Positions 1-9,371 of a stretch of 64,000 nucleotides of DNA are shown here, piece by piece. Below the pieces are notes generated by a model, which had not been told where the DNA came from, searched no databases, and saw nothing but the letters and a program-made list of their open reading frames with translations. Source of the stretch: Paracoccus rhizosphaerae (lineage in GTDB: Bacteria; Pseudomonadota; Alphaproteobacteria; Rhodobacterales; Rhodobacteraceae). Location: the NCBI RefSeq assembly GCF_026162645.1, contig NZ_JAOTBE010000005.1, positions 1 through 64,000 on the forward strand, in the 5' to 3' direction. A program made the translations under genes and the position numbers. Within the stretch, counting starts at the first letter, position 1. Every line of letters starts with the position of its first letter.

Positions 1-126
1 AACGGTCAGCTCCCGCAATCAGTGCTGAAGGGGCAAACGCCCATCGACGCGCTCAGGGACTGGCAGAAACAAAGACCGGAGATCTTCAAGAAGCGGCCCT
101 GCAATCACGTGGGATGTGACATCTAA
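1..126 (+). pseudogene. IS481-family transposase, C-terminal fragment
   Basis: Frame 1 is open from the first base and stops with TAA at 124-126. The 41 residues (NGQLPQSVLKG, then TPIDALRDWQ and a final NHVGCDI) match the usual C-terminus of IS481-family transposases, just past the third catalytic residue of the DDE domain. The 5' part lies outside the window, so it cannot be told whether the gene is intact there. The N-terminal half of a similar transposase lies nearby on the opposite strand, so this is either the end of a second copy or one arm of a rearranged element. The 196 bases between the two pieces (127-322) match nothing I recognise. Confidence 0.7.
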
Positions 127-146
127 TATCGCAGTTCATCGTCGTT

Positions 147-896
147 TTACCCTTGCTTGAGCGGAAGGCCGATGATCCAGCAACTTCGCAATCTCATCAG
201 GGCCGCGCCCCGTCGTAGCTCAGGCCCCGCGAGGATACCTGACCGATGAGCAATTTGTTCTAGCTGAGTGAACCGCAGACGGTGCGCCTTCGCCCTCTTT
301 CCCAACGGCCGCGACTGCCTAAATGTTGGCGACCTGCAAATATTTAGAAAGCGGCGCGCGTTGGCCGCCGTCTTCGCCGGATAGATGCGCACGAAGACCC
401 ACCGCGTGGCACGGTCGATGGCGACGAACAGATACCGGCGGCGGTCCTCGTCTGCCATCTGCGGCAGGTATTTCACGTCGACATGGAGGTAGCCCGGCTC
501 GTAGGCCTTGAACGGCTTGTGCGCAGGCCGCGGCACGACGGGCCTGAGTGCGCGCAGGTTACCCGCCTCATGCCGACGCAAGCAGCGGTCGAGCCCGGAG
601 CGCGAGACGTGCGGGTTCAGGAACTCGCGCACCACCGACAGGAGGTCGTCGAGCGGCAGCAGCAGGGTCTTGCGCAGGGACACCGCCACCGCCTCCTGCG
701 CCGGCGTCAGCGTGGTCTGCAACCGATGAGGGGTGTGGCTGCGGCCGTCGACGCGGTCCCGGCTCCGCCACTTCCAGATTGTCTGCTCGGAGATGCCGTA
801 GCGCTCCGCCACCTTCCAGGCGGGTTCTATGCTCGCCTGGATCGCAGCCGGGATCTTCGGCGGCGTCGTCGCCTGCTTGTGAAGAGAGATCAGCAT
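147..896 (-). pseudogene. IS481-family transposase, N-terminal part, truncated
   Basis: The first ~185 residues look like an IS481-family transposase: an N-terminal helix-turn-helix (KVAERYGISEQTIWKWRSRD), a linker region, then the start of a DDE integrase core with the first aspartate in YLHVDVKYLPQ and the second in LFVAIDRATRW. Homology ends near NARRFLN (about position 325). The remaining ~60 residues are unrelated and the third catalytic residue is missing, so the enzyme is dead. It points toward the IS481 C-terminal fragment at the window edge, in the opposite orientation, which suggests deletion or inversion between two copies rather than one intact element. Confidence 0.8.
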
Positions 897-1080
897 CCTT
901 GCCTCCCGTTCCGAACCTCGCGCAGAACCGATCTTGTTATGAAGAACGAGGTCCGGCGAGGGTCAATGGGATCATCCGGGGAAGGGCAGCTAGGTCGTGT
1001 CGACAAATAGGATTTACACAGCGGTCTGATCGTAATTCAAGCTGGTATCCTTGGTGGAGATCAGCTTGACACGAGACCTC

Positions 1081-1848
1081 ATGTCAGACGAGGAACAGGC
1101 GTTCCACGAGCGGTTCATCCTGTCGATCCGCGCCCCGAGCGGGCGCAAAGCCCCGAACCATCGCCTTGCTCTGGATGACATCTTCTGGATACCGCGGACG
1201 TGATCGCCGTGGCGGGACCTGCCGAAAGAGTTCGGCAAGTGGTCATCCGTCTATCGCCAGTTCCTCTGCTGGACACTTGCCGGTCTGTGGGAGCAGATCC
1301 TCGAGGCGCTGAACGAAGGCGGGCTGGTCTCGGACGCGCGTCAGATGATCGACGGCACCGTGGTCCGGGCCCATCATCAGGCAGCGGGCGCTAAAGGGGG
1401 ACTCCGAGAGAGGGTCTCGGCCGTTCATGAGGTGGCCTCACGCCCAAGATCCACCTCCGCGTCAACGGGGCAGGCGCCCCTATGAAAACTGATATCACGC
1501 CGGGGCAGACATCGGACTATGTCGCCTTCGACTTGTTTACGGACGACAACCTGCCCAAGCCTGCCGTCCTGCTTGCAGACCATGGCTATGACCCAGTAAG
1601 GTTCGCAGCACGATGGAGGTGCGTAACGTTGTCCCGGAGATCCCGATGCGCAAGTCAAGCAAGCCGCGCGTCGGCGTGTACCGTACCCTCGACCAGCTGC
1701 GCAATCTGGTTGAACGGTGCTTCAACAAGCTCAAGAATGCCCGCTGCGTCGCTACCCGCTACGACGAGACCGCCGAAAGCTTCCCGGCCTTCATCGACAT
1801 CACCTTGATCCGCCTCTGGCTCCGCCATTTGCCAACATGCCCTAAGGC
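1081..1848 (+). pseudogene. IS5-family (IS427-like) transposase, multiply disrupted
   Basis: Read across three frames, this is an IS5/IS427-type transposase. It begins MSDEEQAFHERFILSIRAPS at 1081. The in-frame TGA at 1201 stands where family members have Gly before SPWRDLP. The frame then runs on to the first catalytic Asp (MIDGTVVRAHH). A frameshift near 1385-1435 moves it to the frame with IHLRVNG and the second Asp (LLADHGYD). A second shift near 1600 leads to VRNVVPEIPMRKS and the catalytic Glu (VERCFNKLKNAR). The end (RLWLRH then CCAACATGCCCTAA) suggests one more lost base, since relatives end HFVNMT. A possible left end is GGTCGTGTCGACAAATAG near 991; no matching right inverted repeat was found. 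Confidence 0.8.
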
Positions 1849-1882
1849 CGGTCGAAATCCCCAACAGGGCCTGTAGCAATGG

Positions 1883-1911
1883 AAAAAGCCCCGGCGCGAG
1901 TGCGTCGGGGC
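1883..1911 (-). terminator. Rho-independent terminator of the F0 atp operon
   Basis: On the minus strand a 10-bp stem (one A/C mismatch), GCCCCGACGC / GCGCCGGGGC with a 4-base loop, is followed by TTTTT. It lies 24 bases after the atpF stop codon. Confidence 0.85.
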
Positions 1912-1935
1912 CTTCAAGAGTGGATAGCAATGTCG

Positions 1936-2499
1936 TCAGTTCAGGCGGCGCGCCACGTCGTCGATGGCATCGTCGATGCCGGCCGAGCGTTGGCCTGCGC
2001 GAACCTGTGTGGCGAGGATCTCGGACGCGGCGGCGACGGCCGTCTGGACCGCACGGTCGCGGACGGCGCGAACGGCGTCGTTTTCGGCGCTGGAGATCTG
2101 GTCCTGCGCAGCCTGCAGACGACGCTCGATTGAACGATCAAGATCTTGACGGGCCTTGTTGGCCTGGGCCTCGGCCTCGCGCTTGGCGTTGGCGACGATC
2201 TGCTCGGCCTGGGTCTTTACCTCGCGCTGGCGACGCTCATAGCTGGCGTAGATCTCCTGCGCATCCTCGCGCAGGCGCCGGGCCTCGTCCAGGTCGTTGC
2301 GGATGCCGTCGGCGCGCTTGTCCAGCGAGCCACCCAGCATGGCCGGAACGCGGTAATAGACCAGGATTGCAATGAAGGCGATGAAGGCCAGCAGCACGAT
2401 GAAGTTCGTGTTGCGCAGCGAGAAGAACGGGCCGGTCGCCGCGGCGGCAGGTCCTGCCGCCAGCAGGGTCGCGGCGGCCATTGCGGTCATGCGGTTCAT
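1936..2499 (-). CDS. atpF: F0F1 ATP synthase subunit b
   Basis: 187-residue membrane-anchored peripheral stalk subunit of the F0 sector; it links subunit a to the F1 head through delta. The N-terminus has a leader-like hydrophobic stretch, then the transmembrane segment ([20 protein letters not shown]), followed by a long charged, Ala/Glu/Arg-rich helix typical of the b dimer. Its ATG overlaps the stop of the upstream b' gene by 4 bases (ATGA), so the two are translationally coupled. It is the last gene of the operon atpI-atpB-atpE-atpX-atpF and is followed directly by the terminator. Length is as expected for Rhodobacteraceae. Confidence 0.96.
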   Translation of the reverse strand: MNRMTAMAAATLLAAGPAAAATGPFFSLRNTNFIVLLAFIAFIAILVYYRVPAMLGGSLDKRADGIRNDLDEARRLREDAQEIYASYERRQREVKTQAEQIVANAKREAEAQANKARQDLDRSIERRLQAAQDQISSAENDAVRAVRDRAVQTAVAAASEILATQVRAGQRSAGIDDAIDDVARRLN

Positions 2500-3134
2500 T
2501 GCAAAGCCCCCTTCATCCGGCCATCGACGGCCGCACCGACGGCGGCATCGTCAGCCTTGCCGCCGAAAGCGGCAACTAGTTCGGCCGTCACGTCGCGCGC
2601 CACCTGCCGCGCGTCGGTTTCCGCCGAGGCGCGGATTTCGCGGATGCGCGTTTCGGACTCGGCCGTGCGGGCGGCGATCTCGGCGTCGGCTTTGGCGATG
2701 GCCGCGTCCAGCTGCGCCTGGATCTCGGCGCGGTTCTGGTTGACGATGGCCTGCGCCTCGTGGCGGGCATCCGCCAGCGCCTTGTCATAGGCGGCTTCGG
2801 CTTCGCGCGCCTTGTGCTTGAATTCTTCTGCGGCCATCAGATCGCCGGTGACGGCGCCCTGGCGGTCCGACAACACGGCCGCGATCCGCGGCAGAGCGAC
2901 CCGGGACAGGACCAGATACAGCACGACCAGCGTGACGACCAGCCAAAAGATCTGGTTGCCGAAGGTGGCGATATCCAGCTGCGGAAGGCCCGCGGCTTCT
3001 TCGGCATGTCCGACAAGCTCGACCCCAGGGGTCGGCACGTGGGCGCCGGCGGCATGGGTCTCGTCGACGACGACGGCCACGCCTTCAGTGGTTTCGACCG
3101 CGGTGGTGGCGGCCTCTTGCAACAGGCTGAACAT
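2496..3134 (-). CDS. atpX: F0F1 ATP synthase subunit b' (AtpX)
   Basis: 212 residues. Photosynthetic bacteria and Rhodobacteraceae carry two b-type stalk subunits; this is the second, diverged copy. A non-membrane N-terminal region of ~60 residues, rich in Ala/Val/Glu, precedes the transmembrane segment ([20 protein letters not shown]), and a charged coiled-coil helix follows. It lies between atpE and atpF and overlaps the atpF start. It forms the heterodimeric peripheral stalk with AtpF. Start chosen at the ATG at 3134; no better start is visible. Confidence 0.94.
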   Translation of the reverse strand: MFSLLQEAATTAVETTEGVAVVVDETHAAGAHVPTPGVELVGHAEEAAGLPQLDIATFGNQIFWLVVTLVVLYLVLSRVALPRIAAVLSDRQGAVTGDLMAAEEFKHKAREAEAAYDKALADARHEAQAIVNQNRAEIQAQLDAAIAKADAEIAARTAESETRIREIRASAETDARQVARDVTAELVAAFGGKADDAAVGAAVDGRMKGALQ

Positions 3135-3209
3135 ATCCTACCCCATGGCCTTTGAACGAACGATGGGGTGGGGGTCAGGCCCCCACCCCGCCGCAAGGAT
3201 GGCGAGGGA

Positions 3210-3446
3210 TCAGACCGCGAACATCAGCAGAAGCGCGACGAGGAACGAGAAGATCCCCAGGGCTTCCGCAAAGGCCATGCCGATGAACAGCGTGGCGGTC
3301 TGGCCGGCAGCGGCGGACGGGTTGCGCAGGGCGCCCGACAGGAAGTTGCCGGCCACGTTGCCCACGCCGAGGGCGGCGAAGCCCATGCCGAACGCGGTCA
3401 GGCCGACGCCGATGTACTGGCCCAGTTCTCCGATATTGCCTTCCAT
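3210..3446 (-). CDS. atpE: F0F1 ATP synthase subunit c
   Basis: 78-residue proteolipid that forms the rotating c-ring. Two transmembrane helices flank the polar loop RNPSAA. The glycine-rich first helix ([12 protein letters not shown]) and the proton-carrying glutamate in the second helix ([11 protein letters not shown]) are both present. It sits between atpB and atpX with short gaps. The ATG is preceded by an AAGGAGAAA ribosome binding site, stronger than those of its neighbours, as expected for a subunit needed in about ten copies. Confidence 0.97.
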   Translation of the reverse strand: MEGNIGELGQYIGVGLTAFGMGFAALGVGNVAGNFLSGALRNPSAAAGQTATLFIGMAFAEALGIFSFLVALLLMFAV

Positions 3447-3529
3447 GGTATTTCTCCTTGCGGTTGGAAGATTGGCGATCTTGATGACGCGGTCCCGACT
3501 GGGGACCGCCCGGGGCGCTGGCCTTGCCG

Positions 3530-4285
3530 TCAGTGCGACGGGTGCAGCGCGTCCTTGAGGTAGACGCAGGTCAGGATGGTGAAGACATAGGCCTGCACGA
3601 AGGCGACCAGCACCTCGAAGGCATACATCCCGACAACCGCGATGATGGCGACAGGGGCGACGGCGGCGATGGCCGCAAAGCCCGCGAAGACCTTGATGAC
3701 GGCGTGGCCCGCGATCATGTTGCCGGCCAGTCGGATGGACAGGCTCAGCGGGCGCACGAAGTAGCTGATGACCTCGATCACGGCCAGGATCGGACGCACG
3801 GCCAGCGGCGCCGAGCGGACCCAGAAGAGGTCAAGGAAATGCGCGCCGTTCTTGACGAAGCCGATGATCGTGACGCCGAAGAACACGGCCAGCGCCAGGA
3901 TGCCGGTCACCGCGATGTGCGAGGTTACGGTGAAGGCCATCGGAATGAGGCCCAGAAGGTTCGCGAAGACCACGAACATGAACAGCGTCAGGATATACGG
4001 GAAATATTGCAGGCCATCCTTGCCGGCAATGTCCTCGATCATCTTGTGGACGAGGCCATAGGCCATTTCGGCCATGGACTGCGCGCGGTTCGGGACGATG
4101 GCGCGGCCACGGGTGCCCAGCACCAGCAGCGCGATCGAAGCCAGCGCCGTCAGCGCCAGCCACAGGGTGACGTTGGTCGGCGTATACCAGTGCACCTCTC
4201 CGGCGCCGAACAGCGGCGAGACCACGAACTGGTCCATCGGGTGGAATTCAAGGCCGCCGCCAGTCGCTTCCGTCGCCACGATCAA
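3530..4285 (-). CDS. atpB: F0F1 ATP synthase subunit a
   Basis: 251-residue polytopic membrane protein that forms the two proton half-channels against the c-ring. The essential arginine is in [13 protein letters not shown] within the fourth or fifth membrane segment, and the conserved C-terminal [18 protein letters not shown] helix is present. The ATG overlaps the atpI stop by 4 bases. Length and gene order (atpI-B-E-X-F) are typical for the group. The F1 genes are not in the window, consistent with split F0 and F1 operons in Rhodobacteraceae. Confidence 0.97.
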   Translation of the reverse strand: MIVATEATGGGLEFHPMDQFVVSPLFGAGEVHWYTPTNVTLWLALTALASIALLVLGTRGRAIVPNRAQSMAEMAYGLVHKMIEDIAGKDGLQYFPYILTLFMFVVFANLLGLIPMAFTVTSHIAVTGILALAVFFGVTIIGFVKNGAHFLDLFWVRSAPLAVRPILAVIEVISYFVRPLSLSIRLAGNMIAGHAVIKVFAGFAAIAAVAPVAIIAVVGMYAFEVLVAFVQAYVFTILTCVYLKDALHPSH

Positions 4286-4635
4286 TCCCTCTCGTCACTT
4301 CCCGGCGTGTCGCCGGATTTCCTGTCAAGCTCGGACGCGGTGCGCATCAAGGTCTTGATGCCGGCCGCGAGGCCGAGGAAAATGAACAGGACCATCAGGA
4401 TGGGCGTCGTGCCCAGCAGATAGTCCAGCCCGTAACCGATCGCGAAGCCCAGCCCCAGCCCGGCCACCAGTTCGATCACCATGCGCCAGGCAAGGTTCGC
4501 CTGTTCGTACTTGCCCATCGGGTTCGGACCCTTGGGCTTGGGCGCCTTCTCGGCCAGTCTCGCCTCCAGCGCGCGCAGTCGGGCGTCATCCGCTGCCCTG
4601 TCCGCGTCGTCCTGGGGCCCACCGGCCATTTTCAC
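4282..4635 (-). CDS. atpI: ATP synthase protein I (AtpI), F0 assembly factor
   Basis: 117 residues: a hydrophilic N-terminal half with a charged helix ([12 protein letters not shown]), then two hydrophobic segments ([20 protein letters not shown] and [16 protein letters not shown]), the AtpI/AtpQ pattern. The family helps assemble the c-ring and is often linked to magnesium supply. It is the first gene of the F0 operon and overlaps atpB. The promoter must lie in the AT-rich stretch 4680-4745 shared with the divergent ArsR gene. Confidence 0.92.
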   Translation of the reverse strand: MKMAGGPQDDADRAADDARLRALEARLAEKAPKPKGPNPMGKYEQANLAWRMVIELVAGLGLGFAIGYGLDYLLGTTPILMVLFIFLGLAAGIKTLMRTASELDRKSGDTPGSDERD

Positions 4636-4827
4636 GCCCCCGTCATCGTTGGGCGCTGTCTAGGGGCAACCGCCGGTCAAGTCAAGCAAGCGGCATCATC
4701 TTATAACCAACTGATGATAATATGATTTTTAAAACCCAGACCGAAAAGCTTGCGGGTTGCATTCGCCCTTCCCGTTCGTCATCATTCAACCGCCCGGTTG
4801 ATCATCCCACCGCATGAAGGCGCTCCG
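4636..4827. promoter_or_regulatory. Divergent promoter region of the atp F0 operon and the arsR-psuK-psuG operon
   Basis: 192 bases between divergent starts. An AT-rich island at about 4695-4735 stands out from the GC-rich surroundings. It contains the inverted repeat ATCATC (4695-4700) / GATGAT (4713-4718), spaced by 12 bases, which could be a regulator site. No clear sigma-70 pair could be fixed by eye. Confidence 0.4.
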
Positions 4828-5184
4828 ATGACCCCTCCCCCCCTGTCAGTTCGGCTGGATCTGATCTTCGCGGCGCTGGCCGATCCAACCCGCCGCAGGG
4901 TCCTGACGATGCTGCTGGAAGACGACATGGCGGTCAGTGATGTCGCGCAGCCTTTTGACGTCAGCCTGGCCGCCATCTCGAAACACCTGGCGGTGCTTGC
5001 GGCCGCCGGCCTGATCCGGCAAGAGCGGCGCGGCCGGATCACCTGGTGCAAGCTCGACCCTGACGGGATGCGCGCGGCCTCGGTCTGGATGCAGGGTTTC
5101 GGGCAGTTCGACCCGGTGGACCTTGACGATTTCGAACGGTTCCTGCGGACCGAACTGAGGGAAAGCGATGACCAGGACGCCTGA
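4828..5184 (+). CDS. ArsR-family transcriptional regulator
   Basis: 118-residue winged-helix regulator. The ArsR fold is clear: IFAALADPTRRRVLTMLLE, then the DNA-recognition part (VSDVAQPFDVSLAAISKHLAVL) and the wing (QERRGRITWCKL). There is no cysteine pair of the metal-sensing type, so a metal signal is unlikely. The start was set at ATG 4828; a TTG at 4750 would add an unconserved 26-residue tail. It overlaps psuK by 17 bases, so it is in one operon with the pseudouridine genes and may control them. The direct ligand is unknown. Confidence 0.85.
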   Translation: MTPPPLSVRLDLIFAALADPTRRRVLTMLLEDDMAVSDVAQPFDVSLAAISKHLAVLAAAGLIRQERRGRITWCKLDPDGMRAASVWMQGFGQFDPVDLDDFERFLRTELRESDDQDA

Positions 5185-6043
5185 CGTGCTCTGTATCGGG
5201 GCAATGCTGTGGGACGTGATCGGCCGCGCGCCGCGTCGCATGGCGCCGGGGGCCGACGTGCCCGGCCGCATCAGGCACCTGCCCGGCGGGGTGGCCCTGA
5301 ACGTGGCCGTCGCGCTGGCGCGTTGGGGCCTGGCGCCAGCGGTCCTGTCGGCGGTCGGTCGCGACCCCGAGGGCGAGGCCCTGGTCGCCGAGGCCAATCG
5401 CCTGGGCGTCCTGACCGATCGCCTGACGCGCGATGCGGGCCTGCCGACCGACTGCTATATGGGCATCGAGGACAGCGAGGGACTGATCGCGGCCATCGCC
5501 GATGCGCACAGCCTGGAGCAGGCCGGCGCCGCCATCCTGTCCCCGCTGGACGTGCTCGACTGGACCGGCCCGGTCGTCCTCGACGGCAACCTGACGCAGG
5601 ACCTGCTGGACGCGATCGCCCGCGACCGCCGCCTGGCGCGCGCCGACCTGCGAGTCGTGCCCGCCAGCCCCGGCAAGGCCGAGCGGCTGGAGCCGCTGAT
5701 CGCCGCCCGTCGCGGCTGCTTCTACCTCAACCGCCTCGAGGCCGAGATCCTGGCCGGCCGCGCCTGTCCCGACGCAGCCTCGGCCGCCGAGGCTGTCGTC
5801 GCGCGCGGTGCTGCCCGTGTCCTCGTGACCGACGGGCCGAATCCTGCGGCCGAAGCCATGGCCGGCGGCGTTACCCTGACCCACTGCCCGCCTTCTGTCA
5901 CCGTCGCGCGCGTGACCGGCGCGGGCGACTGCTTCCTGGCTGCACATCTGTCGGCCGAACTCAACAACTTGCCGCGCGATGCGGCCCTGACCCGCGCCGT
6001 CGAGGCGTCGGCCGCCCATGTCTCCGGAAAGGACGTCCCTTGA
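5168..6043 (+). CDS. psuK: PfkB-family sugar kinase, probable pseudouridine kinase
   Basis: 291 residues with the ribokinase-like fold: N-terminal GAMLWDVIGR, the substrate-binding LPGGVALNVAVALARWG, and the ATP/anion-hole signature VTGAGDCFLAAHL near residues 248-260. The gene overlaps the psuG start (TTGA), and that neighbour turns pseudouridine 5'-phosphate into ribose 5-phosphate and uracil; this makes pseudouridine the likely substrate. Together the two enzymes salvage pseudouridine from RNA turnover in the cytoplasm. Sequence alone would only say carbohydrate kinase. Confidence 0.85.
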   Translation: MTRTPDVLCIGAMLWDVIGRAPRRMAPGADVPGRIRHLPGGVALNVAVALARWGLAPAVLSAVGRDPEGEALVAEANRLGVLTDRLTRDAGLPTDCYMGIEDSEGLIAAIADAHSLEQAGAAILSPLDVLDWTGPVVLDGNLTQDLLDAIARDRRLARADLRVVPASPGKAERLEPLIAARRGCFYLNRLEAEILAGRACPDAASAAEAVVARGAARVLVTDGPNPAAEAMAGGVTLTHCPPSVTVARVTGAGDCFLAAHLSAELNNLPRDAALTRAVEASAAHVSGKDVP

Positions 6044-6960
6044 CCCACAGCGCCCCCCTTGCCTTTGCCCCCGAAGTCGCCGACGCACTGGACCGCGGCC
6101 TGCCCGTCGTCGCGCTGGAATCGACGATCATCACCCACGGGATGCCCTGGCCGCAAAACCTCGAGATGGCCGAGAAGGTTGAGGCCGTGATCCGCGACAA
6201 CGGCGCGGTCCCGGCAACCATCGCCGTGATGGACGGGCTGATCCACATCGGCCTGACCCGTGACGCGCTGCGCAAGCTGGCGCAGACCCCCCCGGCCGAG
6301 GCCATGAAGCTGAGCCGCGCCGACCTGGCCGTGTGCCTGGCCAATGGGCGCACCGGGGCCACGACCGTCGCAGCGACGATGATCTGCGCACACCTGGCCG
6401 GGATCCGCGTCTTCGCGACGGGCGGCATCGGCGGCGTGCATCGCGGGGCCGAAACCACGTTCGACCTGTCCGCCGACCTTCAGGAACTGGCGCAGACCCC
6501 GGTAACGGTGGTGGCCGCCGGCGCCAAGGCGATCCTTGATCTGCCGAAAACGTGGGAGGTGCTGGAAACCCTGGGCGTCCCGGTCATCGCTTTCGGCCAG
6601 GACGAGCTTCCGGCCTTCTGGTCGCGAAGCTCTGGCATTAAGGCGCCGCTGCGGATGGACCGCCCCGAGGAGATCGCCGCCGCCGCCGACATGCGCGCCC
6701 GGCTTGGCCTGCGCGGCGGCCAACTGATCGCCAACCCGATCCCAGAGGCCGCCGAGATCCCGCAGGGCCAAATCACCCCGGTCATCGAACAGGCGCTGGC
6801 GGAGGCAGAGGCGCAGCGCATCGCCGCCAAGGAAGTCACGCCTTTCCTTCTGTCGCGCATCTTCGAGCTGACCGAAGGCCGCTCGCTCGAGTCGAACATC
6901 GAACTGGTCCTGAACAACGCCCGGCTGGCCGCGAATATCGCCGCAGCCATGACGCACTAG
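6040..6960 (+). CDS. psuG: Pseudouridine-5'-phosphate glycosidase
   Basis: 306 residues, the normal family length. It splits the C-C glycosidic bond of pseudouridine 5'-phosphate reversibly. Diagnostic stretches are VVALESTIITHGMPWPQN, the metal/phosphate region GGIGGVHRGAE, VVAAGAKAILDLPKTWEVLE and the C-terminal NIELVLNNARLAANIA. The start is TTG at 6040, overlapping the psuK stop codon (TTGA). This is the only start that gives the conserved N-terminus THSAPLAFAPEV, and it implies translational coupling. The stop overlaps the convergent patatin gene by 4 bases. Confidence 0.95.
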   Translation: MTHSAPLAFAPEVADALDRGLPVVALESTIITHGMPWPQNLEMAEKVEAVIRDNGAVPATIAVMDGLIHIGLTRDALRKLAQTPPAEAMKLSRADLAVCLANGRTGATTVAATMICAHLAGIRVFATGGIGGVHRGAETTFDLSADLQELAQTPVTVVAAGAKAILDLPKTWEVLETLGVPVIAFGQDELPAFWSRSSGIKAPLRMDRPEEIAAAADMRARLGLRGGQLIANPIPEAAEIPQGQITPVIEQALAEAEAQRIAAKEVTPFLLSRIFELTEGRSLESNIELVLNNARLAANIAAAMTH

Positions 6961-8021
6961 GTCGGCCGCATCGCCGGGAACAGCGCCGTCAGGTCAAAAC
7001 TGTCGGCGGTGTTCAGCTTGTCGGCGTGATCCTCGATGAAGCGGTCGGCAGCCACCTGCCCTGCCGCCTTCATCGACGCCAGCAGCCCCGGCCCCGGCAT
7101 CAGCTTGGACCGCGCCGTCAAGTCCGTCATCAACGCATCGTCGTCGATCAGGTGGACCAGCACGTTCTTCATGGTGCCGTCGTCCAGCTTGCCCTGCGCG
7201 AACAACCGCTTGACGAAGTTGATGGCGCGAAGCTGGCTCATGAGCGAGCTGTTGAAGCTGACCTCGTTCACGCGGTCCGCAATCTCGACCGGGCTGCGCG
7301 GCAGCGTCTCGCGCATCAGCGGGTTGATCGCGATGATCAGGATGTCGCGCGGCAGGCTGGAGCGATAGAGCGGGAACAGCGCCGGGTTGCCCGTGAAGCC
7401 GCCGTCCCAGAAGGCCTCGATCCTGCCGGTGTCAGGGTCGAAGATCTCGACCGCGCGGAACAGCGTCGGAAGACAGGCCGAGGCCATGATGGCCTCGGGT
7501 GTGGCCCCCGTGCCGGAAAAGACCTTGATCCGCCCGGTGCGGACATTGGTGGCGGCCACATAGAGGCTGGGGCCGGTGGCGCAGGCGAAGTCGGGGTAAG
7601 GCAATCCGCGCAGCAGCCCGTCCAGCGGGTTCACGTAGAACGGGCCATAGTCATAGGGGCTGAAGAGCCGCGTGAGGTTGTCCAGCCAGGCCGCCGGGGA
7701 CAGCATCTCGGTCCAGCGGTGCAGCCCGCGCGGCATAGGCACCAGCGAATGCAGCCAGCGCACGACGCGATTGTCGCTCATCTGCCCGACCTGAGACCAC
7801 ATGAAGTTCAGGTTTTCCCGAGCGGCCCGGCGCCCGGCAGCACCTTTATGCGCCCCCAGCCCGGCCTTCAGCGCCGCGCCGTTCAGCGCCCCGGCCGATG
7901 TGCCGCTGATCGCCGCCAGATCCAGCCACTGTTCGTCAAGAAGCCTGTCCAGAACGCCCCAGGTAAAGGCGCCATGCGCGCCACCACCCTGCAGCGCGAC
8001 GTTGATGCTCTTGTGCTTCAT
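6957..8021 (-). CDS. Patatin-like phospholipase family protein
   Basis: 354 residues from ATG 8021, which begins MKHKSINVALQGGGAHGAF. The patatin features are complete: oxyanion hole GGGAHG, nucleophile serine in GTSAG (ISGTSAGALNG) and the catalytic aspartate in DGGFTGNP. No signal peptide is visible, so it should act in the cytoplasm or at the inner membrane on acyl lipids. Upstream in-frame ATGs at 8054 and 8108 would add an unconserved tail. Convergent with psuG; the substrate is unknown. Confidence 0.9.
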   Translation of the reverse strand: MKHKSINVALQGGGAHGAFTWGVLDRLLDEQWLDLAAISGTSAGALNGAALKAGLGAHKGAAGRRAARENLNFMWSQVGQMSDNRVVRWLHSLVPMPRGLHRWTEMLSPAAWLDNLTRLFSPYDYGPFYVNPLDGLLRGLPYPDFACATGPSLYVAATNVRTGRIKVFSGTGATPEAIMASACLPTLFRAVEIFDPDTGRIEAFWDGGFTGNPALFPLYRSSLPRDILIIAINPLMRETLPRSPVEIADRVNEVSFNSSLMSQLRAINFVKRLFAQGKLDDGTMKNVLVHLIDDDALMTDLTARSKLMPGPGLLASMKAAGQVAADRFIEDHADKLNTADSFDLTALFPAMRPT

Positions 8022-8120
8022 GGTCAGGCCCCGCGCATGATGCAGTTGCAGCATGATACGAGGTTCCGACACTAGAACAACCCCCTGCCTGTCGCTGCAT
8101 CGCAGCATTAGAAGGCCTGG

Positions 8121-9248
8121 TCAGTCCTCGGCGGTAGCCTCCGCGCGGCTCTTGCCGGCGACGTCCAGCGCCAGCGTGGCCGCCATAAAGCGGTCGAGGT
8201 CGCCATCCAGCACGCCCTGGGTGTCGCTCGTTTCCTCGCTGGTGCGCAGGTCCTTCACCATCTGATAGGGGTGCAGGACATAGGAGCGGATCTGATTGCC
8301 CCAGCCGGCATCGCCCTTGGCAGCGTGCTGGGCATTGATCTCGGCGTTCCGGCGGTCCAATTCCATCTGGTAAAGCCGCGCTTTCAGCGCCGCCATGGCG
8401 TTGGCGCGGTTCTGGTGCTGGGACTTTTCGGAACTGGTCACGACAATGTTCGTCGGCAGGTGGGTGATCCGCACCGCCGAGTCCGTCGTGTTGACGTGCT
8501 GGCCGCCCGCCCCCGAGGACCGATAGGTGTCGATGCGGATGTCGCGGTCGGGGATGTCGATCTCGATGTTCTCGTCCACCACCGGATAGACCCAGACGCT
8601 GCTGAAAGACGTATGCCGCCGGGCGGCGCTGTCATAAGGGCTGATCCGGACCAGCCGGTGCACACCCGATTCCGACTTTAGCCAGCCATAGGCGTTATGG
8701 CCGGTGATCTTGTAGGCGGCGCTGCGGATCCCCGCCTCGTCGCCGCCGGTCTCGGACAGCAGTTCGACCTCGTAGCCCTTCTTCTCGGCCCACCGAACAT
8801 ACATCCGCGCCAGCATGGCAGCCCAGTCGCAGCTTTCCGTCCCGCCGGCCCCGGCGTTGATCTCGAGAAACGTATCGTTGGCGTCGGCCTCGCCGTTCAG
8901 CAGCGCCTCAAGCTCCTTCTGCGCGGCAAGATCGGCCAGCGCCTTCAGGTTGGCCTCGGCCTCTGCGACCAATTCGGCGTCGCCCTCCTCCTCGGCCAAC
9001 TCGACCATCTCGGCATTGGCGGCCAGGTCGCCCTCGATCCGGCGATAGGTGTCGATCGCGTCGGACAGCGACTGCCGCTCGCGCATCAGCTTCTGCGCGC
9101 GCGCGGGATCGGACCAAAGATCACCGTCCTCGATCATCGCGTTCATCTCTTCCAGCCGGTGGGGCGCCGTCGTCCAGTCCAGCCGCTGCCCCAGCAGCGA
9201 CAGCGAGCGGCGGATGGCCTCGATGGCAGAGAGCGTCTCGGCGCGCAT
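8121..9248 (-). CDS. prfB: Peptide chain release factor 2
   Basis: 375 residues from ATG 9248 ([18 protein letters not shown]). RF2 recognises UGA and UAA and triggers peptide release. The GGQ motif is in [17 protein letters not shown] near residue 240. The stop-codon recognition tripeptide is SPY in [16 protein letters not shown], where E. coli RF2 has SPF. No programmed frameshift is needed: the frame is open throughout. An ATG at 9311 in frame would add 21 residues absent from RF2 proteins. Gene lies between the patatin gene and the divergent mgtC-like gene. Confidence 0.96.
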   Translation of the reverse strand: MRAETLSAIEAIRRSLSLLGQRLDWTTAPHRLEEMNAMIEDGDLWSDPARAQKLMRERQSLSDAIDTYRRIEGDLAANAEMVELAEEEGDAELVAEAEANLKALADLAAQKELEALLNGEADANDTFLEINAGAGGTESCDWAAMLARMYVRWAEKKGYEVELLSETGGDEAGIRSAAYKITGHNAYGWLKSESGVHRLVRISPYDSAARRHTSFSSVWVYPVVDENIEIDIPDRDIRIDTYRSSGAGGQHVNTTDSAVRITHLPTNIVVTSSEKSQHQNRANAMAALKARLYQMELDRRNAEINAQHAAKGDAGWGNQIRSYVLHPYQMVKDLRTSEETSDTQGVLDGDLDRFMAATLALDVAGKSRAEATAED

Positions 9249-9371
9249 GGACAGGCTCCTTCGGTCTGGCGTCAGGTCCGGTGTGATAACGCGCCCCGCC
9301 ACCTTGGGCAAGGGCGGCGCGGTCGCAACCGGCGGGCGCCGTGCCGCGTTCCCCCCAGAAACGGAGTTACC

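Noticed and set aside
4750-4827. N-terminal extension of the ArsR gene from a TTG start
   Set aside because: The added 26 residues match nothing in ArsR proteins and overlap the AT-rich promoter region.
8660-8700. RF2 recognition tripeptide SPY instead of SPF and no programmed frameshift
   Set aside because: I recall SPY in other alphaproteobacterial RF2 proteins, and absence of the frameshift is common; not seen as unusual.
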